Source: Mycobacteriales bacterium
Lineage (GTDB): Bacteria > Actinomycetota > Actinomycetes > Mycobacteriales > Mycobacteriaceae
Direction: 5' to 3'
DNA length: 64,000 bases
Assembly (NCBI GenBank): GCA_018376445.1
Contig: JAHABL010000007.1
Span: 62,001-126,000, forward strand
Shown here: positions 8,681 through 17,006 of the stretch, one piece after another
Layout of the letters: each line of letters opens with the position of its first letter
How positions within the stretch are numbered: the stretch's first letter is position 1
Position numbers and translations under genes: made by a program
Notes under the pieces: generated by a model
The model's database searches: none
The model's input: only the letters and a program-made list of their open reading frames with translations
Told to the model about the DNA's origin: nothing

Positions 8681-9952
8681 GTGACGGTCGAAACCGCTAT
8701 TACCCCAGAGCTCCGCAAGTCTCGCATCTCCGCTGCCTGCGCATTCGGCGTTCATGCCATGCTGCTGGTGGCGTTGGTAACGTCCTTGCCGAGCCTCGTT
8801 CCCATCCTCGGGCTTGAACTCCGCCATGTCGCGTACGTCGTTCTCGCTCTCTCCATTATCGCTGCAGTGGGTTCTACCCTCATGACCTTGGTCGCGAAGC
8901 GTACCTCCTCTGCATTCTCCATCCGTATCGCTCTTGGCATGCTAGTTGTCTCTGGCCTGTTCCTTGCTTTTACTCCTGCTGCATCAGAAAGCGCCCGTCT
9001 GCCTTTGTTCTGCGCCGCCATCCTGATCTATGGACTCTCTGTTGGTTCCATTGATGCCACGACCAACATGCAGGCCGTGGCTATCCAGCGTCGCTACGGA
9101 CGGGTGATTCTTAACTCCTTCCACGCAGTGTGGTCAGTGGGTGCCATCATCGGCTCCTTGCTGGTGTCGGCCGGCCAAGCGATCGGTGACATGGCCGGAT
9201 TTGGCCCCAACAAAAATGCTGCTGGTGATGTTGTTTCTGATCCTTACCTCTACCCACGCTACATGTGGACGATGATTACGGTTGTCCTCATCCTCGCCGT
9301 TGTAAGTCTCATCATCTCCCCGAAGATGCTCGAATATGGCCGTGAGAAAGACTCGATGGTCGATGAGCAGGGTAACAAGATTAAGTTCGCCGCGCCGATG
9401 AAGGCCTTTGCTGCCCTCTGTGCAGCCATGGCGTTCTTCTATGCTATCGACTTTGGTATTCAGAACTGGTCCCCGCTTTATTTGGAACAGCTCCTCGATG
9501 CAGATAAAGCCACCGCTCCTCTAGGTGTTACGGTCTACACCATCTTTGGTTTGATCGCCCGTTCCCTCGCCGATCGCGTAGTCAACAAGCTGGGTGAGGT
9601 CAAAACTCTCGCACTGGCTGCAGTTGTCTCCATCATCGGTATGATTGTCGTGCTGACAGCTTCGAACGCTATCGTAGCTGTGGTTGGTTTCGCCATTGTG
9701 GGTTGTGGTGTTCCGATTACCGCACCTCTCTGCTTCTCGACTGCCGGATACATGGTTCCCATAAACCAGATGGACGAGGCCGTCGGCCGGCTCAACCTGT
9801 TCAATTACGCTGGTACCGTTTTCGGTGGCGGCATTGTCGGTTTGATTGCTGGCGACAATTTGAAGATCGCTATGATCTTCCCCTTGGTGATGGCAATTCT
9901 GCTTCTGCTGACCTCGCCGTCCTTTAAGAAGCCTGACGTCATTGTTGACTAA
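8681..9952 (+). CDS. MFS transporter A (YbjJ/FucP-like branch), convergent with paralogue B
   Basis: A 423-residue major facilitator with about 12 membrane segments. The block ATTNMQAVAIQRRYGRVILN, followed by SFHAVWSVGAIIGSLL, resembles the YbjJ/FucP branch of the superfamily. I chose GTG at 8681, preceded by GAGGAG, because the resulting N-terminus (MTVETAITPELRKSRIS) aligns with that of the paralogue at 10100-11407 (TITPELKKARAADS). An upstream start at 8627 is possible but poorly supported. The two proteins are clearly paralogous along their whole length, lie tail to tail, and share blocks of near-identical DNA (9059-9135 and 9680-9744). Substrate and direction of transport are unknown. 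Confidence 0.85.
   Translation: MTVETAITPELRKSRISAACAFGVHAMLLVALVTSLPSLVPILGLELRHVAYVVLALSIIAAVGSTLMTLVAKRTSSAFSIRIALGMLVVSGLFLAFTPAASESARLPLFCAAILIYGLSVGSIDATTNMQAVAIQRRYGRVILNSFHAVWSVGAIIGSLLVSAGQAIGDMAGFGPNKNAAGDVVSDPYLYPRYMWTMITVVLILAVVSLIISPKMLEYGREKDSMVDEQGNKIKFAAPMKAFAALCAAMAFFYAIDFGIQNWSPLYLEQLLDADKATAPLGVTVYTIFGLIARSLADRVVNKLGEVKTLALAAVVSIIGMIVVLTASNAIVAVVGFAIVGCGVPITAPLCFSTAGYMVPINQMDEAVGRLNLFNYAGTVFGGGIVGLIAGDNLKIAMIFPLVMAILLLLTSPSFKKPDVIVD
9059..9135 (+). repeat. Inverted repeat block 1, copy in MFS A
   Basis: This 77-base block matches the reverse complement of 10926-11002 with two mismatches that I counted by eye (9103 and 9112), including 44 identical bases in a row (9059-9102 with 10959-11002). 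It encodes the conserved TTNMQAVAIQRRYGRV segment in both transporters. Third codon positions are also identical, which protein conservation alone does not require. Confidence 0.85.
9680..9744 (+). repeat. Inverted repeat block 2, copy in MFS A
   Basis: These 65 bases are identical to the reverse complement of 10341-10405 in MFS B. They encode VVGFAIVGCGVPITAPLCFS in both proteins. The flanking sequence diverges at once, at both synonymous and non-synonymous sites. Confidence 0.85.
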
Positions 9953-9993
9953 AGTACCCGTACTGCCCGGCAGTACGTAGTATTTCCAGCCTC

Positions 9994-10037
9994 ATAACGA
10001 TGCCCCCTCCAGAATCATCCGGAGGGGGCATCGTTAT
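9994..10037. terminator. Bidirectional terminator between the convergent MFS genes
   Basis: A perfect 17-base-pair stem (9994-10010 with 10021-10037) with a 10-base loop lies 41 bases past the stop of MFS A and 62 bases past that of MFS B. A smaller hairpin of 6-base arms is at 9961-9975. There is no long T-run, but stem strength and position between convergent genes support termination in both directions. Confidence 0.8.
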
Positions 10038-10099
10038 AGGAAACTGCATATGGAGTTAGGTGGATCGTCTCCTATTTGAGAACATTCGTGAGTTTGATG

Positions 10100-11407
10100 T
10101 CACCAACATCCACCCACTTTATCGCCTTCCTCAACAGCTTCCAGGTTGGTGGGACGGCGAAAGAAGGGGGACAGGCACACAAGGGCGACACACATCACGA
10201 GCGGGAAGATCATTGCTACCTTCATATTGCCTTGCGAGATGAGACCAACCACACCGCCGCCCAGCAGGGTGCCAATGTAGTTGAAGAGGTTAAGGCGTCC
10301 AATAGCTTCGTCGAGCTGTTCCATTGGCACCAGGTAGCCTGCAGTCGAGAAGCAGAGAGGTGCGGTAATCGGAACACCACAACCCACAATGGCGAAACCA
10401 ACCACGGCCACGACCGGGGACTTAGCGAGCAGAACGATGACCATACCAATAAGGGAAATGATGGAGGCGACGAAGAGGGTCCTGCTTTCACCAAAGCGGC
10501 GGGCGAGCCGATCAGCGACGATACGGGCAATCATACCGAGAACCATGTAGCAGGAGAGACCCAGCGGAGCAATGGCCTTATCAGCATGCTCGATATCCGT
10601 CAGGAAGACCGCAGACCAGTTCTGAATACCAAAGTCGATGGTGTAGAAGAAGACCATGGCTGCGCAGAGAGCTGCGAAGATCTTCATTGGCGGATTGAAC
10701 TTCTTCTTCACATCAGCGCTGGTCTCGTCCTCTTCATGACCGTACTTGAGCATCTTCGGGGAGATGATAAAGATGACGATTGTGAGGAGGATAATGAGGG
10801 TCAACATCGTCCACATGTAGCGCTGGTAGAGGTAAGGATCGCCGTCAGCGGTGGGGCCGAATCCCATCTTTCCAGCAGCCCACTGGCCCAGAGAGACTAC
10901 GAGGGAGCCGACGATGGCACCGGCCGACCACACTGCGTGGAAGGAGTTGAGAATCACTCGTCCGTAGCGACGCTGGATAGCCACGGCCTGCATGTTGGTC
11001 GTTGCATCAAGTGCACCCACGGCAAAACCATAGAAGATCGTGCAGACTATAAAGACGGGGATCTTAGAGCTACCGGGGGCTGCAGGGCCGAAGGTGAGGC
11101 CAAAACTGGCAAGGATAAGTAGTGCAAGTGCGACACGAATAGCGAAGGCGCTGGAAGTCTTACTAGCAACAATGGTAATAACCACAGAACCCACTGCGGC
11201 GAAAGCTGAAAGAGCGAGAACGACGAGAGCGATCTTGGAAGCTGAGATACCCAGTAGGGGCATAAGAGAGGGCAGAGATGTTAGGAGAGCCACCATCAGC
11301 ATTGCCTGAATAGCAAACGCTGCGGAGTCTGCAGCACGAGCTTTCTTCAGCTCGGGGGTGATAGTGGACAGGGCTAACGGATCCGCGTTCTTGGTAAACA
11401 AAGACAT
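10100..11407 (-). CDS. MFS transporter B, paralogue of MFS A
   Basis: A 435-residue 12-helix major facilitator paralogous to MFS A over its full length. Shared segments include LDATTNMQAVAIQRRYGRVI, FYTIDFGIQNWS (FYAIDFGIQNWS in A) and FAIVGCGVPITAPLCFSTAG. I chose ATG at 11407, since AGGAG lies about 6 bases upstream; a TTG immediately before it is less likely. The hydrophilic mid-loop (YGHEEDETSADVKKKFNPP) and the C-terminal tail (NLEAVEEGDKVGGCW) differ most from A, so the two copies may have different partners or substrates. A 480-base AT-rich region with an unusual repeat array lies upstream. The gene lies between infB and rbfA, which are usually adjacent. Confidence 0.85.
   Translation of the reverse strand: MSLFTKNADPLALSTITPELKKARAADSAAFAIQAMLMVALLTSLPSLMPLLGISASKIALVVLALSAFAAVGSVVITIVASKTSSAFAIRVALALLILASFGLTFGPAAPGSSKIPVFIVCTIFYGFAVGALDATTNMQAVAIQRRYGRVILNSFHAVWSAGAIVGSLVVSLGQWAAGKMGFGPTADGDPYLYQRYMWTMLTLIILLTIVIFIISPKMLKYGHEEDETSADVKKKFNPPMKIFAALCAAMVFFYTIDFGIQNWSAVFLTDIEHADKAIAPLGLSCYMVLGMIARIVADRLARRFGESRTLFVASIISLIGMVIVLLAKSPVVAVVGFAIVGCGVPITAPLCFSTAGYLVPMEQLDEAIGRLNLFNYIGTLLGGGVVGLISQGNMKVAMIFPLVMCVALVCLSPFFRRPTNLEAVEEGDKVGGCW
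10341..10405 (-). repeat. Inverted repeat block 2, copy in MFS B
   Basis: The reverse complement is identical over 65 bases to 9680-9744 of MFS A. See that entry for coding content. Confidence 0.85.
10926..11002 (-). repeat. Inverted repeat block 1, copy in MFS B
   Basis: The reverse complement matches 9059-9135 of MFS A at 75 of 77 positions by eye. Together with block 2 it forms nested inverted repeats symmetric about the terminator at 9994-10037. Confidence 0.85.
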
Positions 11408-11740
11408 CAACGTCTCCTTTGGGCGAATTACTAACCTGCACTCACACTATGACTCTTACGTCCCTCTTATTTTTCGGCTCTCTAAAACCTTTCTGAGCGT
11501 CTGAGAACTTTCTTAATTTCTTGCGCAGCAGTGCCCTTGTGAATCGATGTGAGACTCGTCACTATGCGGAATTATTTGAAAACCGAGACAACTCTCATCT
11601 CACATAACCCAAAGATAGCTTCGATTTTTGTTAGATACGACGAATAAGTATTTTCGTATTGTGGAATTGAGGTAGTTTTGGGTAAATAATGATGAAAGTC
11701 TCTGACACAACAAAAAACTTTTTCGCAATTTACGCTTCTA

Positions 11741-11782
11741 CCCCCATATTTCACCCCCATTTTTACCCCCTTCACTACCCCC
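11741..11782 (-). repeat. Array of four regularly spaced G5 tracts
   Basis: On the plus strand, C5 tracts lie at 11741-11745, 11754-11758, 11766-11770 and 11778-11782, start-to-start spacing 13, 12 and 12. On the minus strand this gives four copies of GGGGGT followed by 6-7 mostly A/T-rich bases, about 330-375 bases upstream of the MFS B start. Four G5 runs with 7-8 base loops could form a G-quadruplex. The ~12-base period also suits repeated protein-binding sites. It is non-coding as far as I can see. Confidence 0.7.
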
Positions 11783-11821
11783 GTTGCTACCTTTCGCCAT
11801 TTTTTGCCACCTCAAACTGCA

Positions 11822-11860
11822 CTAGGGGCTCCCTTCCCACCAGAAGAAGGGAGCCCCTAG
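11822..11860. terminator. Stem-loop terminator downstream of infB
   Basis: A perfect 15-base-pair stem (11822-11836 with 11846-11860) with a 9-base loop, about 30 bases past the infB stop. No clear T-run follows on the minus strand. Confidence 0.75.
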
Positions 11861-11890
11861 TTACGGACTATTTACACGTGTAACGCAAAG

Positions 11891-14749
11891 CTAGTCACGT
11901 GGCTTCTCGACAATTTCGTAGACCTCGATAATGTCGTCAACCCTAATGTCGGAATATCCAACTGTCAGACCACATTCAAAACCTTCACGAACTTCCGTCA
12001 CGTCATCCTTTTCACGCCTCAGCGAGTTTACAGACGTCTCCGGACAGATAACATTGCCATCCCGCACAATACGAGCCTTAGCATTACGTCGGACAATTCC
12101 GTCCTTAATCATGCAGCCAGCGATCGTACCAACCTTTGAGGACTTGAACAGCGCACGGATCTCGGCATGACCAATGACATGCTCTTCGTAGATCGGCTTG
12201 AGAAGACCCTTCAGCGCCTTCTCAACTTCATCAATAGCCTCGTAGATGACAGTGTAGTAACGGATCTCCACACCTTCACGGTTGGCGATCTCCGTGGCCT
12301 TGCCCTCGGCACGAACGTTATAACCAATGATGACAGCGTCAGACGCTTGCGCCAGCATGACGTTCGTCTCCGTCACAGCGCCAACACCACGGTCAATGAT
12401 GTTGAGCTCGACTTCGTCGTCAACCTCGATATCCAGCAAGGCGGACTCGAGAGCTTCGACCGTACCAGAGTTGTCACCCTTAAGGATAAGGTTGAGCTTC
12501 GACGTCTCCTTCAGGACCTCATCGAGATCCTCCAGGCTGACGCGTTTACGAGTCTTGGCTGCCAGCGCATTTCGCTTGCGTGCATCACGCTTCTCAGCAA
12601 TCTGCCGGGCGATACGGTCTTCTTCAACAACTAAGAAGTTATCGCCTGCACCGGGGACGCTCGTAAAACCGAGTACCTGCACCGGTCGAGACGGCTTCGC
12701 TTCCGCGAGGTCGTTACCGTATTCATCGACCATGCGACGCACACGACCGTAGGACTCACCAGCGACAATCGAGTCGCCAATATGTAGAGTACCGCGCTGA
12801 ACCAGCACCGTTGCCATTGGTCCACGGCCACGGTCAAGATGAGCTTCAATGGCAACACCCTGTGCCGGCATATCCGGATTGGCGCGTAGGTCGAGCGTGG
12901 CATCAGTGGTCAGCAGCACAGCCTCCAGCAGCTTATCGATATTGACACCATGCTTAGCATCAATTTCGACGAACATTGTCTCGCCGCCGTATTCTTCCGG
13001 CACCAAGCCGTATTCAGTCATCTGGCCGCGGACACGCTCAGGGTTTGCCGACTCTTTGTCAATCTTGGTGATGGCCACCACGATCGGAACGTCTGCAGCT
13101 TTGGCATGGTTAATAGCTTCCACTGTCTGCGGCATAACGCCATCATCAGCGGCAACCACGATAACGGCCAAGTCTGTCGACTTGGCACCTCGTGCGCGCA
13201 TAGCCGTGAATGCCTCGTGGCCAGGAGTATCGATGAACGTGATCACACGAGTACGTCCATCCATCGGAAGACGCACCTGGTAGGCGCCGATGTGCTGGGT
13301 AATACCACCAGCTTCACTCTCACCAACATTGGTGCGGCGAATGGTGTCCAGCAGACGAGTCTTACCGTGGTCGACGTGGCCCATAATGGTAACCACCGGC
13401 GGACGACGCTTAAGTTCATCATCGTCACCGGCATCCACACCGAATTCGAGATCGAAAGATTCGAGCAGTTCTCGATCCTCATCCTCAGGACTGACCACCT
13501 GGACCTTGAAGTTCATCTCGTCACCGAGGAGCTCCAGGATATCGTCTGACACAGACTGGGTAGCCGTTACCATCTCGCCGAGGTTGAACAACACCTGTAC
13601 CAGCGATGCCGGGTTGGCATCGATCTTCTCCGCGAAGTCAGCGAGGGAAGCACCACGGGAAAGGCGCACAACTTCGCCATTGCCCTTGGGAAGCCGCACA
13701 CCGCCCACTGAGGGCGCCTGCATTGCTTCATACTCCTGCTTCTTCTGTCGCTTCGACTTCTTTCCACGACGTGGTGCAGATCCTGGACGGCCAAAGGCAC
13801 CAGCAGTACCTCCGCGACGGCCTCCACGACCACCACGGAAACCACCACCGTTGCCGGGGCCATTACCCGAGCCTGCTGGGCCTCCGGGGCCACGGCTACC
13901 ACCGCCGAAACCGCCACCGCGACCACCACGACCGCCAGTTGCGGGAACTGGCGACTCGGCAGCACCAGAATGGCGTGGCATGGCAGTAGGGGTGGGGAAA
14001 CGGCCCGAACGACGGTTCTCGCCACCACCGCGGTTACCGCGGTTGTTGGAAGAGCGTCCGCCCTGACCACCAGAACGCCCACCCTGGTTACTACCCCCCT
14101 GGCCACCTTGGGCGCTAGGACGCGGACCGGGACGGCCGCCACCTGGACGCGGCATCGGCCGCGGAGCTGGCTGCTCATCGGGAGTGGAAAAGGGATTATT
14201 AGCAACATGTGGACGGCGTGCAGCAGCCTTCGCAGCAGCTGCCGGTGAAGGACGGGGTGCGCGCGGTTTCGCAGCTGCACCAGGCTTCGGAGCCTTCACC
14301 GTCTTTGCTGTGTCCTTGGCGACAGCAGCAGGACTCGGCTTAGCAGCGGCCGTGGAAGACTCATCTGCTGCTGTACTTGTGGTGGGAGAAGCAGGCTTCG
14401 AGGCCGGCTTCTTGGGAGCCGCCGGCTTGGCGCTCACCTTAGCGGGGGCAGCGTCCAGCGTCTCTCTATCTGTTGCAGCTTTAACCGCAGCAGTGGGTTT
14501 AGCTGCGGGCTTCTTTGCTGCGGGCTTCTTGGCGCTAGCAGCAGTCTTCTTGCTGGCGGGCTGCGGGGTCGCGTCAGCCTGGACAGCTTTTTCAGCGAAT
14601 TGTTTGCGGATACGACGCGCGACCGGAGCTTCTACTGTGGAGCTCGCGGATTTTACGAATTCGCCCTGCTCATTTAGGGTCTCTAAAAGTTGTTTGGATG
14701 TTACTCCGAGCTCTTTTGCTAGCTCGTGAACACGGGCCTTTCCAGCCAC
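11891..14749 (-). CDS. infB: Translation initiation factor IF-2
   Basis: The GTPase that places initiator tRNA on the 30S subunit and promotes subunit joining. The N-terminal IF2_N segment (KARVHELAKELGVTSKQLLE) is followed by a long Ala/Lys/Pro linker and a Gly/Arg/Asn/Pro-rich low-complexity stretch (about residues 200-325). Then come a second IF2_N segment and the G domain with GHVDHGKT, DTPGHEAF and TKIDK motifs, and the C-terminal fMet-tRNA-binding domains. I chose GTG at 14749, preceded by GAGGAG four bases upstream; GTG at 14761 is an alternative. Length is 952 residues, typical for this order. ylxR precedes it as usual. rbfA does not follow directly, because the MFS pair is inserted. 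Confidence 0.97.
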   Translation of the reverse strand: MAGKARVHELAKELGVTSKQLLETLNEQGEFVKSASSTVEAPVARRIRKQFAEKAVQADATPQPASKKTAASAKKPAAKKPAAKPTAAVKAATDRETLDAAPAKVSAKPAAPKKPASKPASPTTSTAADESSTAAAKPSPAAVAKDTAKTVKAPKPGAAAKPRAPRPSPAAAAKAAARRPHVANNPFSTPDEQPAPRPMPRPGGGRPGPRPSAQGGQGGSNQGGRSGGQGGRSSNNRGNRGGGENRRSGRFPTPTAMPRHSGAAESPVPATGGRGGRGGGFGGGSRGPGGPAGSGNGPGNGGGFRGGRGGRRGGTAGAFGRPGSAPRRGKKSKRQKKQEYEAMQAPSVGGVRLPKGNGEVVRLSRGASLADFAEKIDANPASLVQVLFNLGEMVTATQSVSDDILELLGDEMNFKVQVVSPEDEDRELLESFDLEFGVDAGDDDELKRRPPVVTIMGHVDHGKTRLLDTIRRTNVGESEAGGITQHIGAYQVRLPMDGRTRVITFIDTPGHEAFTAMRARGAKSTDLAVIVVAADDGVMPQTVEAINHAKAADVPIVVAITKIDKESANPERVRGQMTEYGLVPEEYGGETMFVEIDAKHGVNIDKLLEAVLLTTDATLDLRANPDMPAQGVAIEAHLDRGRGPMATVLVQRGTLHIGDSIVAGESYGRVRRMVDEYGNDLAEAKPSRPVQVLGFTSVPGAGDNFLVVEEDRIARQIAEKRDARKRNALAAKTRKRVSLEDLDEVLKETSKLNLILKGDNSGTVEALESALLDIEVDDEVELNIIDRGVGAVTETNVMLAQASDAVIIGYNVRAEGKATEIANREGVEIRYYTVIYEAIDEVEKALKGLLKPIYEEHVIGHAEIRALFKSSKVGTIAGCMIKDGIVRRNAKARIVRDGNVICPETSVNSLRREKDDVTEVREGFECGLTVGYSDIRVDDIIEVYEIVEKPRD

Positions 14750-14883
14750 TTTTCTCCTCACTCAGAGGTCAAGCGCCGAAAAGGTGCTCGACCTCAATGT
14801 TTACTGTGATTGCCGTTCATCGGAGGGACTTCACGGTGTACTCATCAGGGGTCGGTCTCACTTTCATATCTGTCGATGGGGTG

Positions 14884-15198
14884 TCACTCTGCCGAGTGAA
14901 CCTCTCCATCCGGGGTGCTGCACCATGCTGATACTGCCTGAGTCGCAGTATCGGTGTTCAGCAATCCTTGCACGCGTAAGGCTCGGTGGAATGCATGACG
15001 CTGCAGTGCGAGTTCGTATACTTGCTGATCAGGCAAGATCCATGCTCCCCTACCGGGCAGCACAGCCTGTGGGTCAAATACCAGCTCGGTACCGTCAGTA
15101 GTAGTCCTGCTGACGAATCGCCACAGTGTCGAGCACTCTCGTCGTTCCCGCGTCACAATGCACATCCGGGTAGGACGATGAACCTTACGTATAGCCAC
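14884..15198 (-). CDS. ylxR: YlxR family (DUF448) RNA-binding protein
   Basis: A 104-residue member of the small YlxR family, which sits between nusA and infB in most Gram-positive genomes. Family members bind RNA or nucleoid, and one modulates RNase P in B. subtilis. The signature RPTRMCIVTRERRE is near residues 8-21 and GRGAWILPD is in the middle, followed by a helix with basic residues. The last ~25 residues (after VQGLLN) are not conserved in pattern. It lies 74 bases after nusA and 134 bases before infB in the transcribed direction, consistent with one rimP-nusA-ylxR-infB unit. Confidence 0.9.
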   Translation of the reverse strand: MAIRKVHRPTRMCIVTRERRECSTLWRFVSRTTTDGTELVFDPQAVLPGRGAWILPDQQVYELALQRHAFHRALRVQGLLNTDTATQAVSAWCSTPDGEVHSAE

Positions 15199-15272
15199 AG
15201 GCTATTGTATCGAATTCCGTGGTAAATCCCCGAATTCGAAGCTCTGGGCGCGGCGCATGCCGTGCGCGAACG

Positions 15273-16289
15273 TTAAGAGTCCGTACGCTCCGGAGGCTCG
15301 GTAGTCACACCATCCGAACGGATATCGATACGCCAACCTGTCAGACGCGCCGCCAACCGAGCATTCTGGCCCTCTTTTCCAATGGCTAGCGACAGCTGAT
15401 AATCAGGCACAATGACGCGAGCAGCCTTCGTTTCCTCGTCCAACACGGTCACTGACAGTGCTTTAGCTGGAGAAAGAGCGTTACCCACGAAAACGGCAGG
15501 ATCATCATCCCAGTCAATGATGTCGATCTTCTCCCCACCCAGTTCGCGCATGACGTTCCGGACGCGCTGTCCCATCGTACCGATGCAGGCACCCTTGGCG
15601 TTGATACCATCCTTGAGAGAACGAACTGCAATCTTCGAACGGTGACCAGCTTCACGTGCAACTGAGGTGATCTCAACCTCTCCGGCATCAATTTCCGGAA
15701 CTTCCAGACGGAATAGTTCACGCACCATATTGGGGTGAGTCCGGGACAGCAGAATCTGCGTACTGCTTGCTCCTCGTCGCACACCGACAACGAAGCACTT
15801 CAGTCGATCGCCGTGGTTGTACTGTTCCCCGGGTACCTGCTCACTCGGAGCAAGAATACCCTCTTGGGAGTCCATTTCCGTACCCAGCTGTACTACAACC
15901 ATACCGCGCTTGTTGGCGGCAGCGTCACGCTGTACGATTCCAGCGACAATCTCGCCCTGCTGTGCAGCATATTGGCCGTAAGTGCGGTCATTTTCCGCAT
16001 CCCGGAGACGCTGCAAGATGACCTGCCGCGCGGTGGTCGCTGCAACGCGGCCAAAGTTTTTAGGGGTGTCGTCATACTCTGAGATGATGGCCCCGTCCTC
16101 ATCGAACTCTTTCACGATAACGGCGACAGCACCCGTCTTTTCGTTGATATCAATAGAGGCGTGTGGCTGGTGGCCTTCAGTATGGCGGTAAGCGCTCAAA
16201 AGAGCCTGACGGATGGTTTCGATCATATCTTTGACCGGGATGCCTTTTTCGGCTTCAATCATCCGCAGTGCGGCCAGATCGATATTCAC
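15273..16289 (-). CDS. nusA: Transcription termination/antitermination factor NusA
   Basis: Binds RNA polymerase and nascent RNA to control pausing, termination and antitermination. The 338-residue protein starts MNIDLAALRMIEAEKGIPV (the N-terminal RNAP-binding domain). It continues with an S1 domain and two KH domains (GHRSKIAVRS, GTMGQRVRNVMREL, and IGKEGQNARLAARLTGW near the C-terminus). It lacks the acidic C-terminal repeats of the E. coli protein, as normal for Gram-positives. It begins 3 bases after the rimP stop, so the two are translationally linked. Confidence 0.97.
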   Translation of the reverse strand: MNIDLAALRMIEAEKGIPVKDMIETIRQALLSAYRHTEGHQPHASIDINEKTGAVAVIVKEFDEDGAIISEYDDTPKNFGRVAATTARQVILQRLRDAENDRTYGQYAAQQGEIVAGIVQRDAAANKRGMVVVQLGTEMDSQEGILAPSEQVPGEQYNHGDRLKCFVVGVRRGASSTQILLSRTHPNMVRELFRLEVPEIDAGEVEITSVAREAGHRSKIAVRSLKDGINAKGACIGTMGQRVRNVMRELGGEKIDIIDWDDDPAVFVGNALSPAKALSVTVLDEETKAARVIVPDYQLSLAIGKEGQNARLAARLTGWRIDIRSDGVTTEPPERTDS

Positions 16290-16292
16290 TTG

Positions 16293-16913
16293 TTACTTCC
16301 CTTCCTGGTGGGTGAGCGCAGCGAGTTTCTCGTCGTCCATAGCAATCTCCCAGTCCACATCGGAGGGCTCGGAGAATTCAAAGTCAATCATGGCCACAGC
16401 GATCGTGGCAAAGGGAACCGTGTGTACGGCGATGCGCTTAGGGTTAATACGTTGCCCCTTCTTCACAGCCGGGGCAGTAACAATGGTCACTGCATCATCG
16501 CTGACAGTACCGATCCGGCCCTGTAGAGAAGAACCGTCTGTCATTTCAATCGTCACTAGAGAGCCGCGATTACGCTGCCACTGTCGGAGACGTATCAAGG
16601 GACGATCCAGCCCCGGACTTGTCACTTGTAGCAGATAGGGAGTGGATCCTTCATCGTGTTTATCGAGTTCCTGGGAGAGAATCTCGGAAAGCTCCACGAT
16701 AGTGTCGAGAGAGGGGCCAAGTTCAGAATCGTCGTCAACGCAAATCTCAATCACGCGCTGACCATCTTCCCGCCGGAACAGGACATCAACAAGCTCGGCA
16801 TCGTGCTCGCGGAGCACAGGGCTTACGATATCTGCCACGGCATCTTCGGTGGCGAGGCTACGGACCTCATCAGACGAGGAGTGGGGCATTCTGCCTTCTT
16901 TCGATTGTGTCAT
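16293..16913 (-). CDS. rimP: Ribosome maturation factor RimP
   Basis: A 30S assembly factor (YhbC family). Recognisable segments are VADIVSPVLREHDAELVDV (N-terminal domain), TSPGLDRPL and the Sm-like C-terminal domain. I chose ATG at 16913 (MTQSKEG) because GGAG lies 5 bases upstream. ATG at 16889 (MPHSSSDE), with its own GAAGG, is nearly as good. The frame stays open to 16973 without family character. Length is 206 residues. It is the first gene of the rimP-nusA-ylxR-infB unit and is transcribed away from the plus-strand gene at 17007, so its promoter must lie near 16914-17006. Confidence 0.93.
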   Translation of the reverse strand: MTQSKEGRMPHSSSDEVRSLATEDAVADIVSPVLREHDAELVDVLFRREDGQRVIEICVDDDSELGPSLDTIVELSEILSQELDKHDEGSTPYLLQVTSPGLDRPLIRLRQWQRNRGSLVTIEMTDGSSLQGRIGTVSDDAVTIVTAPAVKKGQRINPKRIAVHTVPFATIAVAMIDFEFSEPSDVDWEIAMDDEKLAALTHQEGK

Positions 16914-17006
16914 CGTCTCCAGGATACCCACCTTGGGGGTGAAGTTCGCATCTTTTCTCTCAACCCGACACACAGTTCCGCCGGAGACTCTGGCACAATA
17001 AGTCGC

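Larger units (their letters stand above)
11408..11890. other. AT-rich intergenic region upstream of MFS B and downstream of infB
   Basis: About 480 bases with no credible gene. One 67-codon frame (11572-11775, minus) is open but has no family character and no good ribosome-binding site. The region is markedly richer in A and T than its surroundings and should contain the promoter of MFS B (minus). It also holds the G-tract array at 11741-11782 and the infB terminator at 11822-11860. Confidence 0.7.

Noticed and set aside
10076..11122. 348-codon plus-strand frame opposite MFS B
   Set aside because: Rich in His, Glu and Asp as expected from the antisense of a hydrophobic membrane protein; no domain pattern.
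11572..11775. 67-codon minus-strand frame in the AT-rich gap
   Set aside because: It starts inside the G-tract repeats, has mixed composition and no ribosome-binding site or family pattern.
12950..14729. Several long plus-strand frames opposite infB
   Set aside because: Produced by the Gly/Arg/Ala/Pro-rich coding bias of infB; low-complexity products without start signals.
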